Shown piece by piece: positions 10,182 through 18,290 of a stretch of DNA of 64,000 nt (position 1 is the stretch's first letter; the number at the start of each line of letters is the position of its first letter). Position numbers and translations under genes: made by a program. The notes beneath the pieces were generated by a model. The model was not told where the DNA came from and ran no database searches. It saw only the letters and a program-made list of their open reading frames with translations. This DNA is from CAIYUC01 sp963682005 (lineage in GTDB: Bacteria; Bacteroidota; Bacteroidia; Bacteroidales; FEN-979), in NCBI GenBank assembly GCA_963682005.1, contig OY820914.1:124001-188000 (forward strand), given 5' to 3'.

Positions 10182-11077
10182 TTACTTCACAATTCCTTTT
10201 GTATAAACCGTTTCGTTAATTAATACATATCTGATCCGGCTGAGTAATTTCCGGGCAATTTTAACGATTGCACGTTTCCCGGTCATTCTAACAGACCATT
10301 GATTGAAAGCCAGGGTTAGGGCGGGATCATGACGCATTGCAACCCAGGCGTCCTCCACAAGCAATTTCCGCAAGTGTTTATTGTGCCTTATCATGATGCC
10401 TCCTTTATGCTCTTTGTCACTCGTAGAATGTTCCATGGGATAAAAACCCACATAGGAATTCAAATCCCTGAAAGAACCGAATCTTCGAATATCTATTAGC
10501 TCTGTTAGAATTATCATTGCACTAAGGGGACCAATACCAGGAATACTTGTTAGATATTGAGCTCTTTGTTTGTACTTTGGACTTTTTTGAAGCGCCCTTA
10601 TGCCACGATTAACTTTCAATAACAAACTACGATGGGCCTCCATTTGTTCAATCATATAGTTGAGGGTAGTCCGGGTTGACCCAATTACTTGCTCTGTTTC
10701 CTGGAGCCATTGAATAAATCTATTACTCCATCCCTTAGTAAACCGCTCTGGCAAGGATATACCAAATTCATATAGAATACTCCTGATTCTGTTCTTGCAC
10801 CTGGTTAAGTCTTTCTGTACCCGATCCCGATACCTGATCAATCCTCTGTCTTGCTCGCTTTCTTCATCAGGAATGTAAATAGGCCTTGCCTTTTTTGCAG
10901 AAAGTGCTTCCCCGATTTTTTTTGAATCAACCGGATCCCTTTTTGTAAGCTTTTCCTTGTTTGTTTGAGGGATATCTCCTGCATGCAGGACTTGATATGC
11001 AATCCCATGTTGCTTTAGCTTTCTTTGAATGGAGAACCCGCAATAGCCACTTTCATAACCACACAAGTAGTTAGCTC
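10182..11077 (-). pseudogene. IS110-family transposase, C-terminal part (split by IS66)
   Basis: This holds the last ~295 residues of an IS110-type transposase. The segment begins in NYLCGYESGYCG, with the family's second acidic residue, continues with DPVDSKKIGEAL, and carries the C-terminal helix-hairpin-helix-like IPGIGPLSA region (Transposase_20). The first ~63 residues lie at 13349-13537. An IS66 element separates the two parts, and an 8-bp duplication (gttagctc) lies at both junctions. Joining the parts at the shared Ala-Asn codons restores a ~358-residue protein of normal family length, so the break is recent and consists of one insertion. Confidence 0.9.
11070..11077. repeat. 8-bp target-site duplication of IS66 (left copy)
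   Basis: gttagctc directly abuts the element's left terminal repeat and is repeated at 13349-13356. Eight bases is the usual duplication length for IS66. Confidence 0.92.
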
Positions 11078-11145
11078 GTAAGCCTTCGGCCACGAGCATC
11101 TTGTGTAGTTGATCGATCCTGACCAACTTGCTGCCAAAAACTTTT

Positions 11146-11427
11146 ATGACTCTTCATGATAAGCGTTCACAGATGATCACGATGGTTGATCTGTGGCAGC
11201 AAAGTGGTCTTAGCCAGGCAGAATTTTCCCGGGCACAGAATGTCAAACTAGCGACCTTACGTTATTGGATCCATAAGCACCGACATGGCGATACAACCGG
11301 CTCAGGGTTTATACAACTGACCGGGATAACATCACCGGGCATCAGTATTCGTTATCCCAACGGTGTTGAACTGCTTCTACCCGTTCAGGCGCCGGCCGGG
11401 TATATAAAAATGCTGATCAGCCTTTAG
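11146..11427 (+). CDS. tnpA: IS66 accessory protein TnpA
   Basis: A small IS66 OrfA protein of 93 residues. The N-terminal helix-turn-helix-like segment (WQQSGLSQAEFSR ... TLRYWI) is typical of the IS66 TnpA family and probably binds the element's ends. I start at the ATG at 11146; a TTG at 11128 would add six residues. The stop lies 5 bases before tnpB. TnpA and TnpB are needed with TnpC for transposition in studied IS66 members (family knowledge). Confidence 0.85.
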   Translation: MTLHDKRSQMITMVDLWQQSGLSQAEFSRAQNVKLATLRYWIHKHRHGDTTGSGFIQLTGITSPGISIRYPNGVELLLPVQAPAGYIKMLISL

Positions 11428-11432
11428 GTCGG

Positions 11433-11801
11433 ATGTTTTCCCTTGGCGCTGCCCGATATTACCTGTACCGGGAACCAACCGATATCCGCAGGAGTTTTGA
11501 CGGTCTGTGCGGTCTGGTCACAGAACGGTTGGGTCAGAATCCCATGAGCGGGGATGTGTTCATCTTCATCAACAAGCCACGTAACCGGATGAAATTGCTC
11601 AAATGGGAACCGGGAGGGTTCGTGCTGTTCTATAAGCGACTTGAACGAGGCACCTTTGAAATTCCCAGTACATCTTTTCAAGGGCTTTCCCATCAGATCG
11701 GCTATGGGGAACTGACCATGATGGTCACTGGTATATCAATGAAATATACAAAAAAAAGAAGGCGTTTTTTGTCACAAAATGATGTTGATAAATATCGCTG
11801 A
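11433..11801 (+). CDS. tnpB: IS66 accessory protein TnpB (Orf2)
   Basis: The 122-residue protein matches the IS66 Orf2/TnpB family in length and pattern. Near the N-terminus it has YLYREPTDIRRSFDGLCGLV, in the middle DVFIFINKPRNRMKLLKW, and a basic C-terminus near MKYTKKRRRF. The biochemical role of TnpB is not settled. It begins 5 bases after tnpA and is followed 41 bases later by tnpC. Confidence 0.92.
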   Translation: MFSLGAARYYLYREPTDIRRSFDGLCGLVTERLGQNPMSGDVFIFINKPRNRMKLLKWEPGGFVLFYKRLERGTFEIPSTSFQGLSHQIGYGELTMMVTGISMKYTKKRRRFLSQNDVDKYR

Positions 11802-11842
11802 AATAGTGATTTAGCAAGAGTTTTTCATGATAAATTTGAATC

Positions 11843-13303
11843 ATGGAAAGCACAGAAATGGTCACCATCAGTAAAGCAGATTTTGAGGCTCTCAAATCAG
11901 AAAATGCCTGGCTCAAACATCAGCTTTCCGAACTGAAACGTCTGATCTACGGAGCCAAAAGTGAGCGTTTCATTGCCGTCAATCCGGATCAGGCTACCTT
12001 GTTCGATCTCCCAGCAGAACAACCATCAGAAACGCCCACAGAAGAAATCACCTATACACGCAACAAACCACAACAGGAGAAAAAGCAGCCACTTCGTCTG
12101 GAACTGCCTGCTCACCTGGAACGTCGGGAAGAAATAATCGAGCCGGAAAACCTTCCTGCCAATGCAAAGAAGATTGGTGAAACTGTTACCGAAATTTTGG
12201 AATATGAACCGGCCAGCGCTTATGTTCGTCGCATTGTCCGTCGCAAGTACATTGTGGAGCAGACCGATGAAGAGACCCGCATCGTCATTGCACCGTTACC
12301 TACCTTGCCAATACCCAAAGGCAATGCCGGAGCCAGCATGATCGCCCATCTTCTGGTGAGCAAATTTGTCGATCATCTTCCGTTCTACCGCCAGGTCCAG
12401 ATGTTCAAACGCCAGAGGCTCGAAATCGCCGAATCGACCATTAACGGTTGGTTCAATGGAGGGTGTGATTTGATAGAGCCGCTATACCAGGCACTGAAGT
12501 CAAGAATGTTGGCATCTGATTATCTCATGGCCGATGAAACCCCGATCCCAGTGCAGACCAAGGACAAGCCCGGGGCCACACACAAAGGTTTTCACTGGGT
12601 CTATTACGATCCCGGCAACAAATTGGTGCTGTTCGATTACCGGAAAACCCGGGGGAAAGAAGGACCCGATGAACTGCTGAAGAACTACGCCGGGTATCTG
12701 CAAACCGATGGCTATACTGCCTACAACCACCTTGAAAACACAAACAACATCACTCTTCTGGCCTGTATGGCGCATGCCCGGCGCAAGTTCGAGCATGCAC
12801 AGGAGAATAATCCCACGCTAGCCGCCCAGGCATTGAAAATGTTCCAGGCCTTGTATGACATTGAACAGGACATCCGGGAAAAAGAACTGGGACCCGACGT
12901 CACCCAAATACTGCGTCAGGAAAAATCAAAACCTACTCTCGATCGGATGGAAGCCTGGCTTAAGGAACAGATTATTGTCGTACCCCCAAAAAGCGCTATC
13001 GGAGTGGCCATTGCATACACGCTCAATCTCTGGCCTCGGCTGACCCGGTATATCGATGACGGACGCTTCCACATCGACAATAACCTAATCGAAAACAGCA
13101 TCCGGCCGGTGGCGCTTGGACGCAAGAACTACCTCTTTGCCGGTTCCCATGAAGCCGCCCAACAAGCAGCTGTGATCTACTCCATCCTGGCTACATGCAA
13201 GCTACACCAGGTGGAACCCTTCGCCTATCTCACCAAAATCTTGTCCATCATCCCCGACTTCCCGGCCAATCAACTGCACACACTTCTGCCAGGGCAAAAA
13301 TAG
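11843..13303 (+). CDS. tnpC: IS66 transposase TnpC
   Basis: A 486-residue DDE transposase of the IS66 family, full length. An N-terminal coiled-coil and helical region (LKHQLSELKRLIYGAKSERF) is followed by a linker and the catalytic domain. Candidate acidic residues lie in MADETPIPV (about residue 231), QTDGYTAY (about 288) and NNLIENSIRPVALGRKN (about 416). The C-terminal segment AVIYSILATCKLHQVEPFAYL is also typical. The ATG at 11843 is preceded by an A-rich stretch. Confidence 0.95.
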   Translation: MESTEMVTISKADFEALKSENAWLKHQLSELKRLIYGAKSERFIAVNPDQATLFDLPAEQPSETPTEEITYTRNKPQQEKKQPLRLELPAHLERREEIIEPENLPANAKKIGETVTEILEYEPASAYVRRIVRRKYIVEQTDEETRIVIAPLPTLPIPKGNAGASMIAHLLVSKFVDHLPFYRQVQMFKRQRLEIAESTINGWFNGGCDLIEPLYQALKSRMLASDYLMADETPIPVQTKDKPGATHKGFHWVYYDPGNKLVLFDYRKTRGKEGPDELLKNYAGYLQTDGYTAYNHLENTNNITLLACMAHARRKFEHAQENNPTLAAQALKMFQALYDIEQDIREKELGPDVTQILRQEKSKPTLDRMEAWLKEQIIVVPPKSAIGVAIAYTLNLWPRLTRYIDDGRFHIDNNLIENSIRPVALGRKNYLFAGSHEAAQQAAVIYSILATCKLHQVEPFAYLTKILSIIPDFPANQLHTLLPGQK

Positions 13304-13348
13304 CAATCATATCTCGTTGGAAAAAGATGCTCGTGGCCGAAGGGTTAC

Positions 13349-13537
13349 GTTAGCTCCTGGATAATCCTTTTTTAACAATACCTCTAATGCTTCAACAGAT
13401 GGTTGTTGAGTAAATGATCGAATAAACATGTCTTCTAAAAAAATGGAGACATTCCAACTTTTCTCGTGAACATCCATTCCTACATAAAGATTTTTGTTTG
13501 AGAAAATTACTTTTTCCCTTAAATTTGTTGTTTCCAT
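13349..13537 (-). pseudogene. IS110-family transposase, N-terminal part (split by IS66)
   Basis: The first ~63 residues of the IS110 transposase start at the ATG at 13537 and include the DEDD domain's first aspartate in NLYVGMDVHEKS. The frame meets the IS66 end at 13348 and then runs 13 foreign codons to a stop near 13307. The rest of the gene is at 10182-11077. The sequence upstream (13540-13610) may be the element's left non-coding end. Confidence 0.88.
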
Positions 13538-13732
13538 GGGTTTTGGTTTTGAGTTTATCTTGTAAAGATAATGTGGCAGCAAACTGACCACTCGCTCAGA
13601 CCAAGACCTTTTTTAATTACATGGATACTGCGAGAAAAAAAGCAAATCGGAAAAATAAAATCAGTAAAAATCCGTCCTCGCCGGAGGCGATCTGTTTTAT
13701 TCGTGTTCTATTTAGCTGGTGAGGTGGGAAGT

Positions 13733-13837
13733 TAGCGAAGTAGCGAAGTAGCGAAGTAGCGAAGTAGCGAAGTAGCGAAGTAGCGAAGTAGCGAAGTAGC
13801 GAAGTAGCGAAGTAGCGAAGTAGCGAAATAGCGAAAT
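13733..13837. repeat. Octamer tandem repeat (gcgaagta)
   Basis: About 13 copies of an 8-bp unit gcgaagta, nearly perfect, lie between the IS110 remnant and the next gene. Confidence 0.9.
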
Positions 13838-13878
13838 CCGCTATCGCCCGTGTCCCGTGGCCCTTGACGCGAAGCCTG

Positions 13879-14661
13879 CTAATTCTTCTGCCCCACATCA
13901 AGATCCGTCATTCCGACTTTTCTCCGGTTCTGACCGGGGAGGACGAATTTTGACTGATCGGATCTGATGAATGCCTTTCCTTCTTTGGTGGGCATCAGTG
14001 TGTCGTATTCTTTGCGGGTCGTCTGGCTGATGAGTTTTACGTTGGTGATCAATCCTTTTCGTTTCAGTTGATGAATGGCCCCGGAGGCGATCTGCGGATC
14101 ATGACCCCCTTTTTGAATATCCCTTTTCAGCAGGTAAAGGACAGGAGTTTCATCATTGATGGAGTAATAATAATCCAGGAGCATCAATACAAGGAATTCG
14201 AGGGGGTTCGGACCCATCACCTTGTCAAATTCCCCGTCGCCGCAGATACCATCGATTGCATTCTGTTTTTGCAGCAGGTCCGATAACCGTTCCTTTATAC
14301 GTTTGCCAAGATTCTCATTGTCGCGCTGTGTGTTGGCAAAATAACGGATGATGTGCTGCTGTTGGAGATTCGCGGGAATTTCGACTCCCTCCTCTGCCAC
14401 CAGGACCACATATTTTCCGGTGCCGATTGCAAAGCCCAGTTCATACCAGAGATCCGGATCGCCAACAGTAAGGTCGGCAAAGCATATCCGTGCTGCCATG
14501 ATGGATTCTTCAACAAATCCCGGCGGATGGATGATCCCCGGCCCCCGGGGTATCATGTACGGGTCAACGGAGGAATTCTCCAGGATATACTTGTAGATCT
14601 CGTCGTATCGCTGATCAAACAGCTTGCTGTCGGCCGGTTTGATGATGTAGCAGGTGTTCAT
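13879..14661 (-). CDS. Deoxyribosyltransferase/TIR-like domain protein with C-terminal winged-helix-like region
   Basis: A 260-residue protein. Residues 1-100 look like the nucleoside 2-deoxyribosyltransferase/TIR-like Rossmann fold: an N-terminal strand CYIIKP, then FADLTVGDPDLWYELGFAIG (D63, D70, E74), then the strand KYVVLV. The ADLT-x-x-(N/D)P-x-x-(W/F)YELG pattern occurs in proteins thought to bind or cleave nucleosides or NAD, where the Glu is the candidate catalytic residue. Residues about 150-245 are helical with a winged-helix-like pattern (IASGAIHQLKRKGLI ... PTKEGKAFI), suggesting nucleic-acid binding or oligomerisation. The pairing and the accessory setting fit a regulatory or defence role, but that is inference; the substrate is unknown. 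A promoter-like sequence lies just upstream. Confidence 0.55.
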   Translation of the reverse strand: MNTCYIIKPADSKLFDQRYDEIYKYILENSSVDPYMIPRGPGIIHPPGFVEESIMAARICFADLTVGDPDLWYELGFAIGTGKYVVLVAEEGVEIPANLQQQHIIRYFANTQRDNENLGKRIKERLSDLLQKQNAIDGICGDGEFDKVMGPNPLEFLVLMLLDYYYSINDETPVLYLLKRDIQKGGHDPQIASGAIHQLKRKGLITNVKLISQTTRKEYDTLMPTKEGKAFIRSDQSKFVLPGQNRRKVGMTDLDVGQKN

Positions 14662-14684
14662 GGCATTTCAATTGGTTGATTGGT

Positions 14685-14716
14685 CAAATATAAAAATATT
14701 TTAGGTTCTTCACAGA
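14685..14716 (-). promoter_or_regulatory. Bacteroidota-type promoter upstream of the TIR-like gene
   Basis: On the minus strand the -7 box reads TATATTTG (14685-14692), a perfect TAnnTTTG. Twenty bases upstream a TCTG (14713-14716) differs by one base from the -33 TTTG. The start codon lies 24 bases downstream of the -7 box. Confidence 0.5.
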
Positions 14717-14759
14717 CCTGCGTAGCTGGTTTTTTGATTTATTCAGAGCCCCTCTTTCC

Positions 14760-14794
14760 CCAACTTTCTTTAGCAACCACCTAAAGAAAGTTGG
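14760..14794. repeat. Perfect 14-bp hairpin
   Basis: ccaactttctttag and its exact complement enclose a 7-base loop. No T-run follows on either strand, so this is better read as a small palindromic repeat than as a terminator. It lies just outside the likely left end of the IS3 element. Confidence 0.6.
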
Positions 14795-15017
14795 CAAAGA
14801 AAGGTCTCCGCTCTATATAATGTACCCCGATCTTAGGGCAGAGCGTAGGTGTTTCTAAATTGTTTTTTCTTTTCTTTTTTCTTCAAAAATTATAAATCTC
14901 TTTGTTGTTGACCGGTTTTGAGACGGGAGATAACTCTGAAGGAGTTATCCTCGGCGAAAAACCTTTCTTTTTTTGCTTCTTTTTTTCTTTGTTAACATCT
15001 GTTCATTTGTTCATAAC

Positions 15018-15833
15018 TCAGGCCGCCTTCCGGTACCTGACCTCTGGGGTGTTGTAGTCGAGCGATTGATGGGGCCGTTCGGTATTGTAAAACCTGAAGT
15101 ACTCCTTCAGTCCCTCGTATAGCTGGACCCCGTCATCGAAAACGTGGATGTATACGCACTCGTATTTAACGCTTTTCCAAAGCCGTTCGATAAAAATATT
15201 GTCAATGGCCCGGCCTTTCCCATCCATGCTGATGGCAATCGGCTTATCCCGTTCGGTTAGCAGTGAGGTGTATTCAAAACCGGAGAACTGACTTCCCTGG
15301 TCTGAGTTAATGATCTCAGGCTGACCATAGGCCTCGATGGCTTCCTCGACGATCTGGCGACACCACAGCGAGGTCATTGTGTTGCTGATCCCCCAGTTGA
15401 CCACAAAGCGTGTATGCACGTCTATAACCGCGCACAGGTACATGAACCCCCTGCGCATGGGAACGTACGTGATGTCGATAGCCCAGACCTGGTTGGGGTG
15501 ATCGATCACCAGATCCTTCAGCAGGTATGGATAAACCGGGTTTTGCTTGTCTTTCTTGCTCGTATTCCGCTTGCGGTAAATAGTTTGCCAGCCCACCAAC
15601 TCCATTAATCGCTTGATCCGTTTGCGGTTTACCTTGTACCCCAGGTTACGCAACCATGCAGTCACCCGCCTGATCCCGTAAAAAGGGGTCTTGTAGTATT
15701 GCTCATCGATCAGCCGCATCAGGTGTAGGTTATCCTCGCTTTCCGGCACCGGAGCATAATAAAGCCCGCTGCGATGGATCTGGAGCAGCTCGCATTGACG
15801 GTAAAGGCTTATGTTCATCCCTCTATCTACCAT
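15018..15833 (-). CDS. IS3-family transposase OrfB (catalytic part)
   Basis: 271 residues from a nominal ATG at 15833. The HTH_21-like N-terminus (FYGIRRVTAWL) is followed by the rve integrase core with D120 (AIDITYVP), D178 (NSDQGSQF) and E216 (DNIFIERLWK), then the usual C-terminal FYNTERPHQSLDYNTP. The frame is open upstream of the ATG back to the A9 run at the end of orfA. It lies in the -1 frame relative to orfA, so the real product is probably an OrfAB fusion made by -1 frameshifting. Confidence 0.92.
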   Translation of the reverse strand: MVDRGMNISLYRQCELLQIHRSGLYYAPVPESEDNLHLMRLIDEQYYKTPFYGIRRVTAWLRNLGYKVNRKRIKRLMELVGWQTIYRKRNTSKKDKQNPVYPYLLKDLVIDHPNQVWAIDITYVPMRRGFMYLCAVIDVHTRFVVNWGISNTMTSLWCRQIVEEAIEAYGQPEIINSDQGSQFSGFEYTSLLTERDKPIAISMDGKGRAIDNIFIERLWKSVKYECVYIHVFDDGVQLYEGLKEYFRFYNTERPHQSLDYNTPEVRYRKAA

Positions 15834-15856
15834 TTCTCTCCTGGCCTGAAGTTTCC

Positions 15857-16147
15857 TTACAACAATTTTTTTTTGAGCCAGTCTATTTCCACTTTTTGCT
15901 GGCCGATCTGCGAGTATAACTTATCCAAAAGGGCTTCCTGCTGATTCTTATCGGCACTCTTCTTCTCATCAGAGGCGAAGACGGTGGCTGCATTGGACAG
16001 AAACTCTTTCTTCCAGGTCCCGATCTGATTGGGATGAATCTCGTACTTGCGGGCGATTTCTTCTAAGGAACTCCTTTCCTTCAAGGCTTCGATGACAACT
16101 TTCGCTTTAAATTCCGCGCTGAATTTTCTTCTGCTTCTTTTTTCCAT
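15857..16147 (-). CDS. IS3-family OrfA (helix-turn-helix)
   Basis: 96 residues. The N-terminal HTH_Tnp_1 domain (RRKFSAEFKAKVVIEAL ... YEIHPNQIGTWKKEF) is followed by a leucine-zipper-like C-terminus. The gene ends in a run of nine A on the coding strand (complement of 15866-15874) just before its stop. This is a classic slippery site that would move ribosomes into orfB by -1. Confidence 0.9.
   Translation of the reverse strand: MEKRSRRKFSAEFKAKVVIEALKERSSLEEIARKYEIHPNQIGTWKKEFLSNAATVFASDEKKSADKNQQEALLDKLYSQIGQQKVEIDWLKKKLL
15866..15874 (-). promoter_or_regulatory. Slippery A9 site for -1 programmed frameshift
   Basis: Nine A residues on the coding strand directly precede the orfA stop. The -1 frame after them is open (I-V-V-R-K-L-Q) and joins orfB without a stop. 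Confidence 0.7.
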
Positions 16148-16264
16148 GACAGTAAATTTAAGGGTTTGTTTTCCACCTTAACGTCCTGTCCTAAAAAAAG
16201 GTTACATTATAATCATTAGTGCATAGTCGGGTCACGCAAGGGAGTTTCACCCCTGCGTTCCCAC

Positions 16265-16304
16265 GGAACCGTACGTGAAAGTCTCCCTTCATACGGCTCT
16301 TCCT
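16265..16304 (-). ncRNA. Group II intron domain V
   Basis: The conserved catalytic hairpin starts gagccgtatgaagggagac and closes with cacgtacggttc on the minus strand. It lies 3' of the maturase gene, as in most bacterial group II introns. Confidence 0.8.
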
Positions 16305-16329
16305 GTTCGATCACATAAATATAAGAACT

Positions 16330-17553
16330 TTATGGATATACCAATTCCCAATGGGCAAAAAGACGCGGGTTGTCCCGATACTTTTTACGAAGCCATTTAA
16401 GGGCATCTTTCTTGTATAACCCTTTTTCCCATTGTACCCACTTCAACAAACGCTCATTCAACTGGTACCATAGGTAGTGGGTATGTCCTGCCCAAACCTT
16501 GCAGTAATAATTTTTGATACCTCGTATGATTGGATTCAATTCAGCCGCTATTACCTCAATGGATTTTCTCCATTTATGGATTTTAAGGCTGCCGATCTTA
16601 TCCAATGCCTTACTTACGGATTTTGCGCTGATAAATGCGGTGATCATGACCCGGTGTCCTTTACCGGTTTTACACCACCATGGATGTAATGAGAATCCAA
16701 GAAAATCAAGACTTCTGGGATAAGTGTTCCGGGTAATGCCGGCCAGGTTCACTATTCTGGTCTTTTGAGGATTGACACTCAATTTGCAATCGGAAAGGCG
16801 TTTCTGTATTAAGGCTAATACATACCGCGACTGTTTCTCCGTTTTGCAATGAATCACGATGTCATCAGCGTACCTGACGAATGGTTTTTCCGGATGATAT
16901 TTTTCCATCCATTTGTCAAATACAACATGCAGGAAGATATTAGCAAGTAGAGGGCTTATTACGCCACCTTGCGGTGTTCCGGTTAACCGGTCCACATAAT
17001 TCCCATCACTTTTAAATGTTCCTGCTTTTAACCACCGTTCTGTGTACAACAGCACCCATTGGTCCTTGCAATAGTTCCTGACTGCCTTCATCAAAAGATC
17101 ATGATCAATTTTATCAAAGAAACTTTTGATGTCCAGGTCGATTGCCCAATCATGTCCAAACGTGTTACGTTGCGCTTTTTCCACTGCCTGATGGCAATTT
17201 CTCCCCGGCCTGTAGCCGTAAGAGTTATCGCTGAACAATGGTTCTACGATCCGCTCCAAATGCGTTTTGACCACTTGTTGTGCAATCCGATCCAGAATGG
17301 TAGGAATACCAAGTTTTCGTACCCCTCCGTCTTTCTTCCCGATTTCAGTTTCTTTTACAGGGTTAGGAAAGTAGCTTCCCGATGTCAGCCTGTTCCATAG
17401 TTTGTCAAGATTTGGGGTCAGGTTGTTATCCAGTTCATCCCAATTCATGCCATCTATGCCCGGGCCTCCTTTGTTGGCTCTGACTTTCCTATATGCCTGT
17501 AAAACCATTACTCTGGTGATCGGCTGTGATTTTGTTTCGTAATAATCAATCAT
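16330..17553 (-). CDS. ltrA: Group II intron reverse transcriptase/maturase
   Basis: A 407-residue LtrA-type protein. The reverse-transcriptase core shows DIKSFFDKIDH (about residue 139), TGTPQGGVISPLL (about 193) and the catalytic YADD in RYADDIVIH (about 226-229). The C-terminal maturase (GIIM) domain includes LNPIIRGIKNYY. There is no HNH endonuclease domain after it, so mobility would use the endonuclease-free route known for many short bacterial introns. The protein is full length and lies between ribozyme domains, so the intron may be active. Confidence 0.94.
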   Translation of the reverse strand: MIDYYETKSQPITRVMVLQAYRKVRANKGGPGIDGMNWDELDNNLTPNLDKLWNRLTSGSYFPNPVKETEIGKKDGGVRKLGIPTILDRIAQQVVKTHLERIVEPLFSDNSYGYRPGRNCHQAVEKAQRNTFGHDWAIDLDIKSFFDKIDHDLLMKAVRNYCKDQWVLLYTERWLKAGTFKSDGNYVDRLTGTPQGGVISPLLANIFLHVVFDKWMEKYHPEKPFVRYADDIVIHCKTEKQSRYVLALIQKRLSDCKLSVNPQKTRIVNLAGITRNTYPRSLDFLGFSLHPWWCKTGKGHRVMITAFISAKSVSKALDKIGSLKIHKWRKSIEVIAAELNPIIRGIKNYYCKVWAGHTHYLWYQLNERLLKWVQWEKGLYKKDALKWLRKKYRDNPRLFAHWELVYP

Positions 17554-18204
17554 CCCATTGCTGGTTGTCGTTTACTTTGAAACTGAACAGGCTAGGCCCT
17601 TCGCTCCACCTCCATTACAGAGGGTTCAACACTACTATGACTTAGTCCGCCACCGCTATCTCATGGTATCCTTCCATCTCTGTTTCTTTGTTCAGTTAAC
17701 AGACCGATAGCGACTTCCCTTGTTCCGTACAAAAGCCTGTATTGCCTTCCTGCCAGCTTTACCCCGGATGCCGTGTAACCCGAAATCAGGGCGCCTGTTA
17801 CACTTTGTCCCAGGTACAAACGTGACTACCTGGTTTTGACATCGTCTAATTCCGCTTACGAGGCCTCAGTCGCTGGTTCACTCAATTCAGCTCGACAATA
17901 CTCACCTGCAAGAGTCAAAGCCCTCGCTTTTCCTTATCGTTCACCACACTGAGAGTTTCCGCTCAATGCGGCATAAGGTGGTTTGTAAACTACTCCTGAC
18001 AGTCGTTTACAGAAGTCCATTTCTCATTTTCTGTTGGTAATGCCGGCCAGTCGCTTCGCTTGACCTCCGCTCACTTACACAATTTTCAAAGAGCCTTCCA
18101 TCTTTTATACAACATTCAATTCCGTTTTCATAGGAATTGATTCAAGGCACACACGTTTCGCCGGCTGCCGCAGTGCGGGGTTTACCTGTTTTATATTAGA
18201 GATT
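17554..18204 (-). other. Ribozyme domains I-III of the group II intron and 5' exon flank
   Basis: About 600 bases with no open frame precede the maturase and belong to the intron RNA. The 5' flank (18153-18204) is a short non-coding GC-rich stretch between the intron and the 31-bp motif of the next module. Confidence 0.6.
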
Positions 18205-18235
18205 TGTACGTCATTTGCAGGTTTGGTGAATGCCA
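18205..18235. repeat. 31-bp motif shared with 8774-8804
   Basis: The second copy of the motif found beside the MntA/HepT module, identical at 29 of 31 positions. It lies 37 bases left of the inverted repeat at 18272. Confidence 0.6.
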
Positions 18236-18271
18236 GCCACCGGAAACCGCCCGCATTGCTCGGCTGCAAGC

Positions 18272-18290
18272 TCGTAAGCAACAGGTTTTA
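18272..18290. repeat. Inverted repeat, left end of second accessory module
   Basis: tcgtaagcaacaggtttta matches the reverse complement of 19633-19651 at 15 of 19 positions. It overlaps the stop codon of the gene at 18288, just as the repeat at 8852 overlaps the HepT stop. Confidence 0.55.

Larger units (their letters stand above)
11078..13348 (+). mobile_element. Complete IS66-family insertion sequence (2,271 bp)
   Basis: The terminal inverted repeats start gtaa: gtaagccttcggcc at the left and, reversed, gtaacccttcggcc at the right. They match at 24 of 25 positions. An 8-bp duplication flanks both ends. The element carries tnpA, tnpB and tnpC in the usual order on the plus strand. It sits inside an IS110 transposase gene of the opposite orientation. 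All three frames are open, so it could still be active. Confidence 0.95.
14821..16206 (-). mobile_element. IS3-family insertion sequence (~1.39 kb)
   Basis: Two overlapping reading frames (orfA, orfB) are of IS3 type. Candidate imperfect terminal repeats are tgtaccccga at 14821 and, inverted, tgtaaccttt ending at 16206; about two thirds of the first 30 positions agree. No clear target duplication was found, so the ends are approximate. The 197 bases downstream of orfB are non-coding and include a small hairpin near 14930-14950. Confidence 0.6.
16223..18152 (-). mobile_element. Group II intron with encoded maturase (~1.93 kb)
   Basis: The minus strand has a domain V hairpin (gagccgtatgaagg ... 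cacgtacggttc) at about 16265-16304. A domain VI-like stem follows and ends ccgactat at 16223. The 5' end probably starts GTGTGCC at about 18152, or at 18154. The maturase frame lies in between, as expected for domain IV, and 17554-18152 would be ribozyme domains I-III. Ends are read from consensus and may be off by a few bases. No interrupted host gene is visible. Confidence 0.75.

Noticed and set aside
13617..13901. Minus-strand frame with repeated RYFATSLL
   Set aside because: It is the translation of the gcgaagta octamer repeat and is open only because of the repeat.
14760..14794. Terminator for nearby genes
   Set aside because: The stem is perfect but no T-run follows on either strand, and no gene ends close by in a fitting orientation.
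16330..17553. Reverse transcriptase as part of a diversity-generating retroelement
   Set aside because: A domain V hairpin, a maturase domain and the YADD motif identify a group II intron. No template/variable repeat pair was seen.
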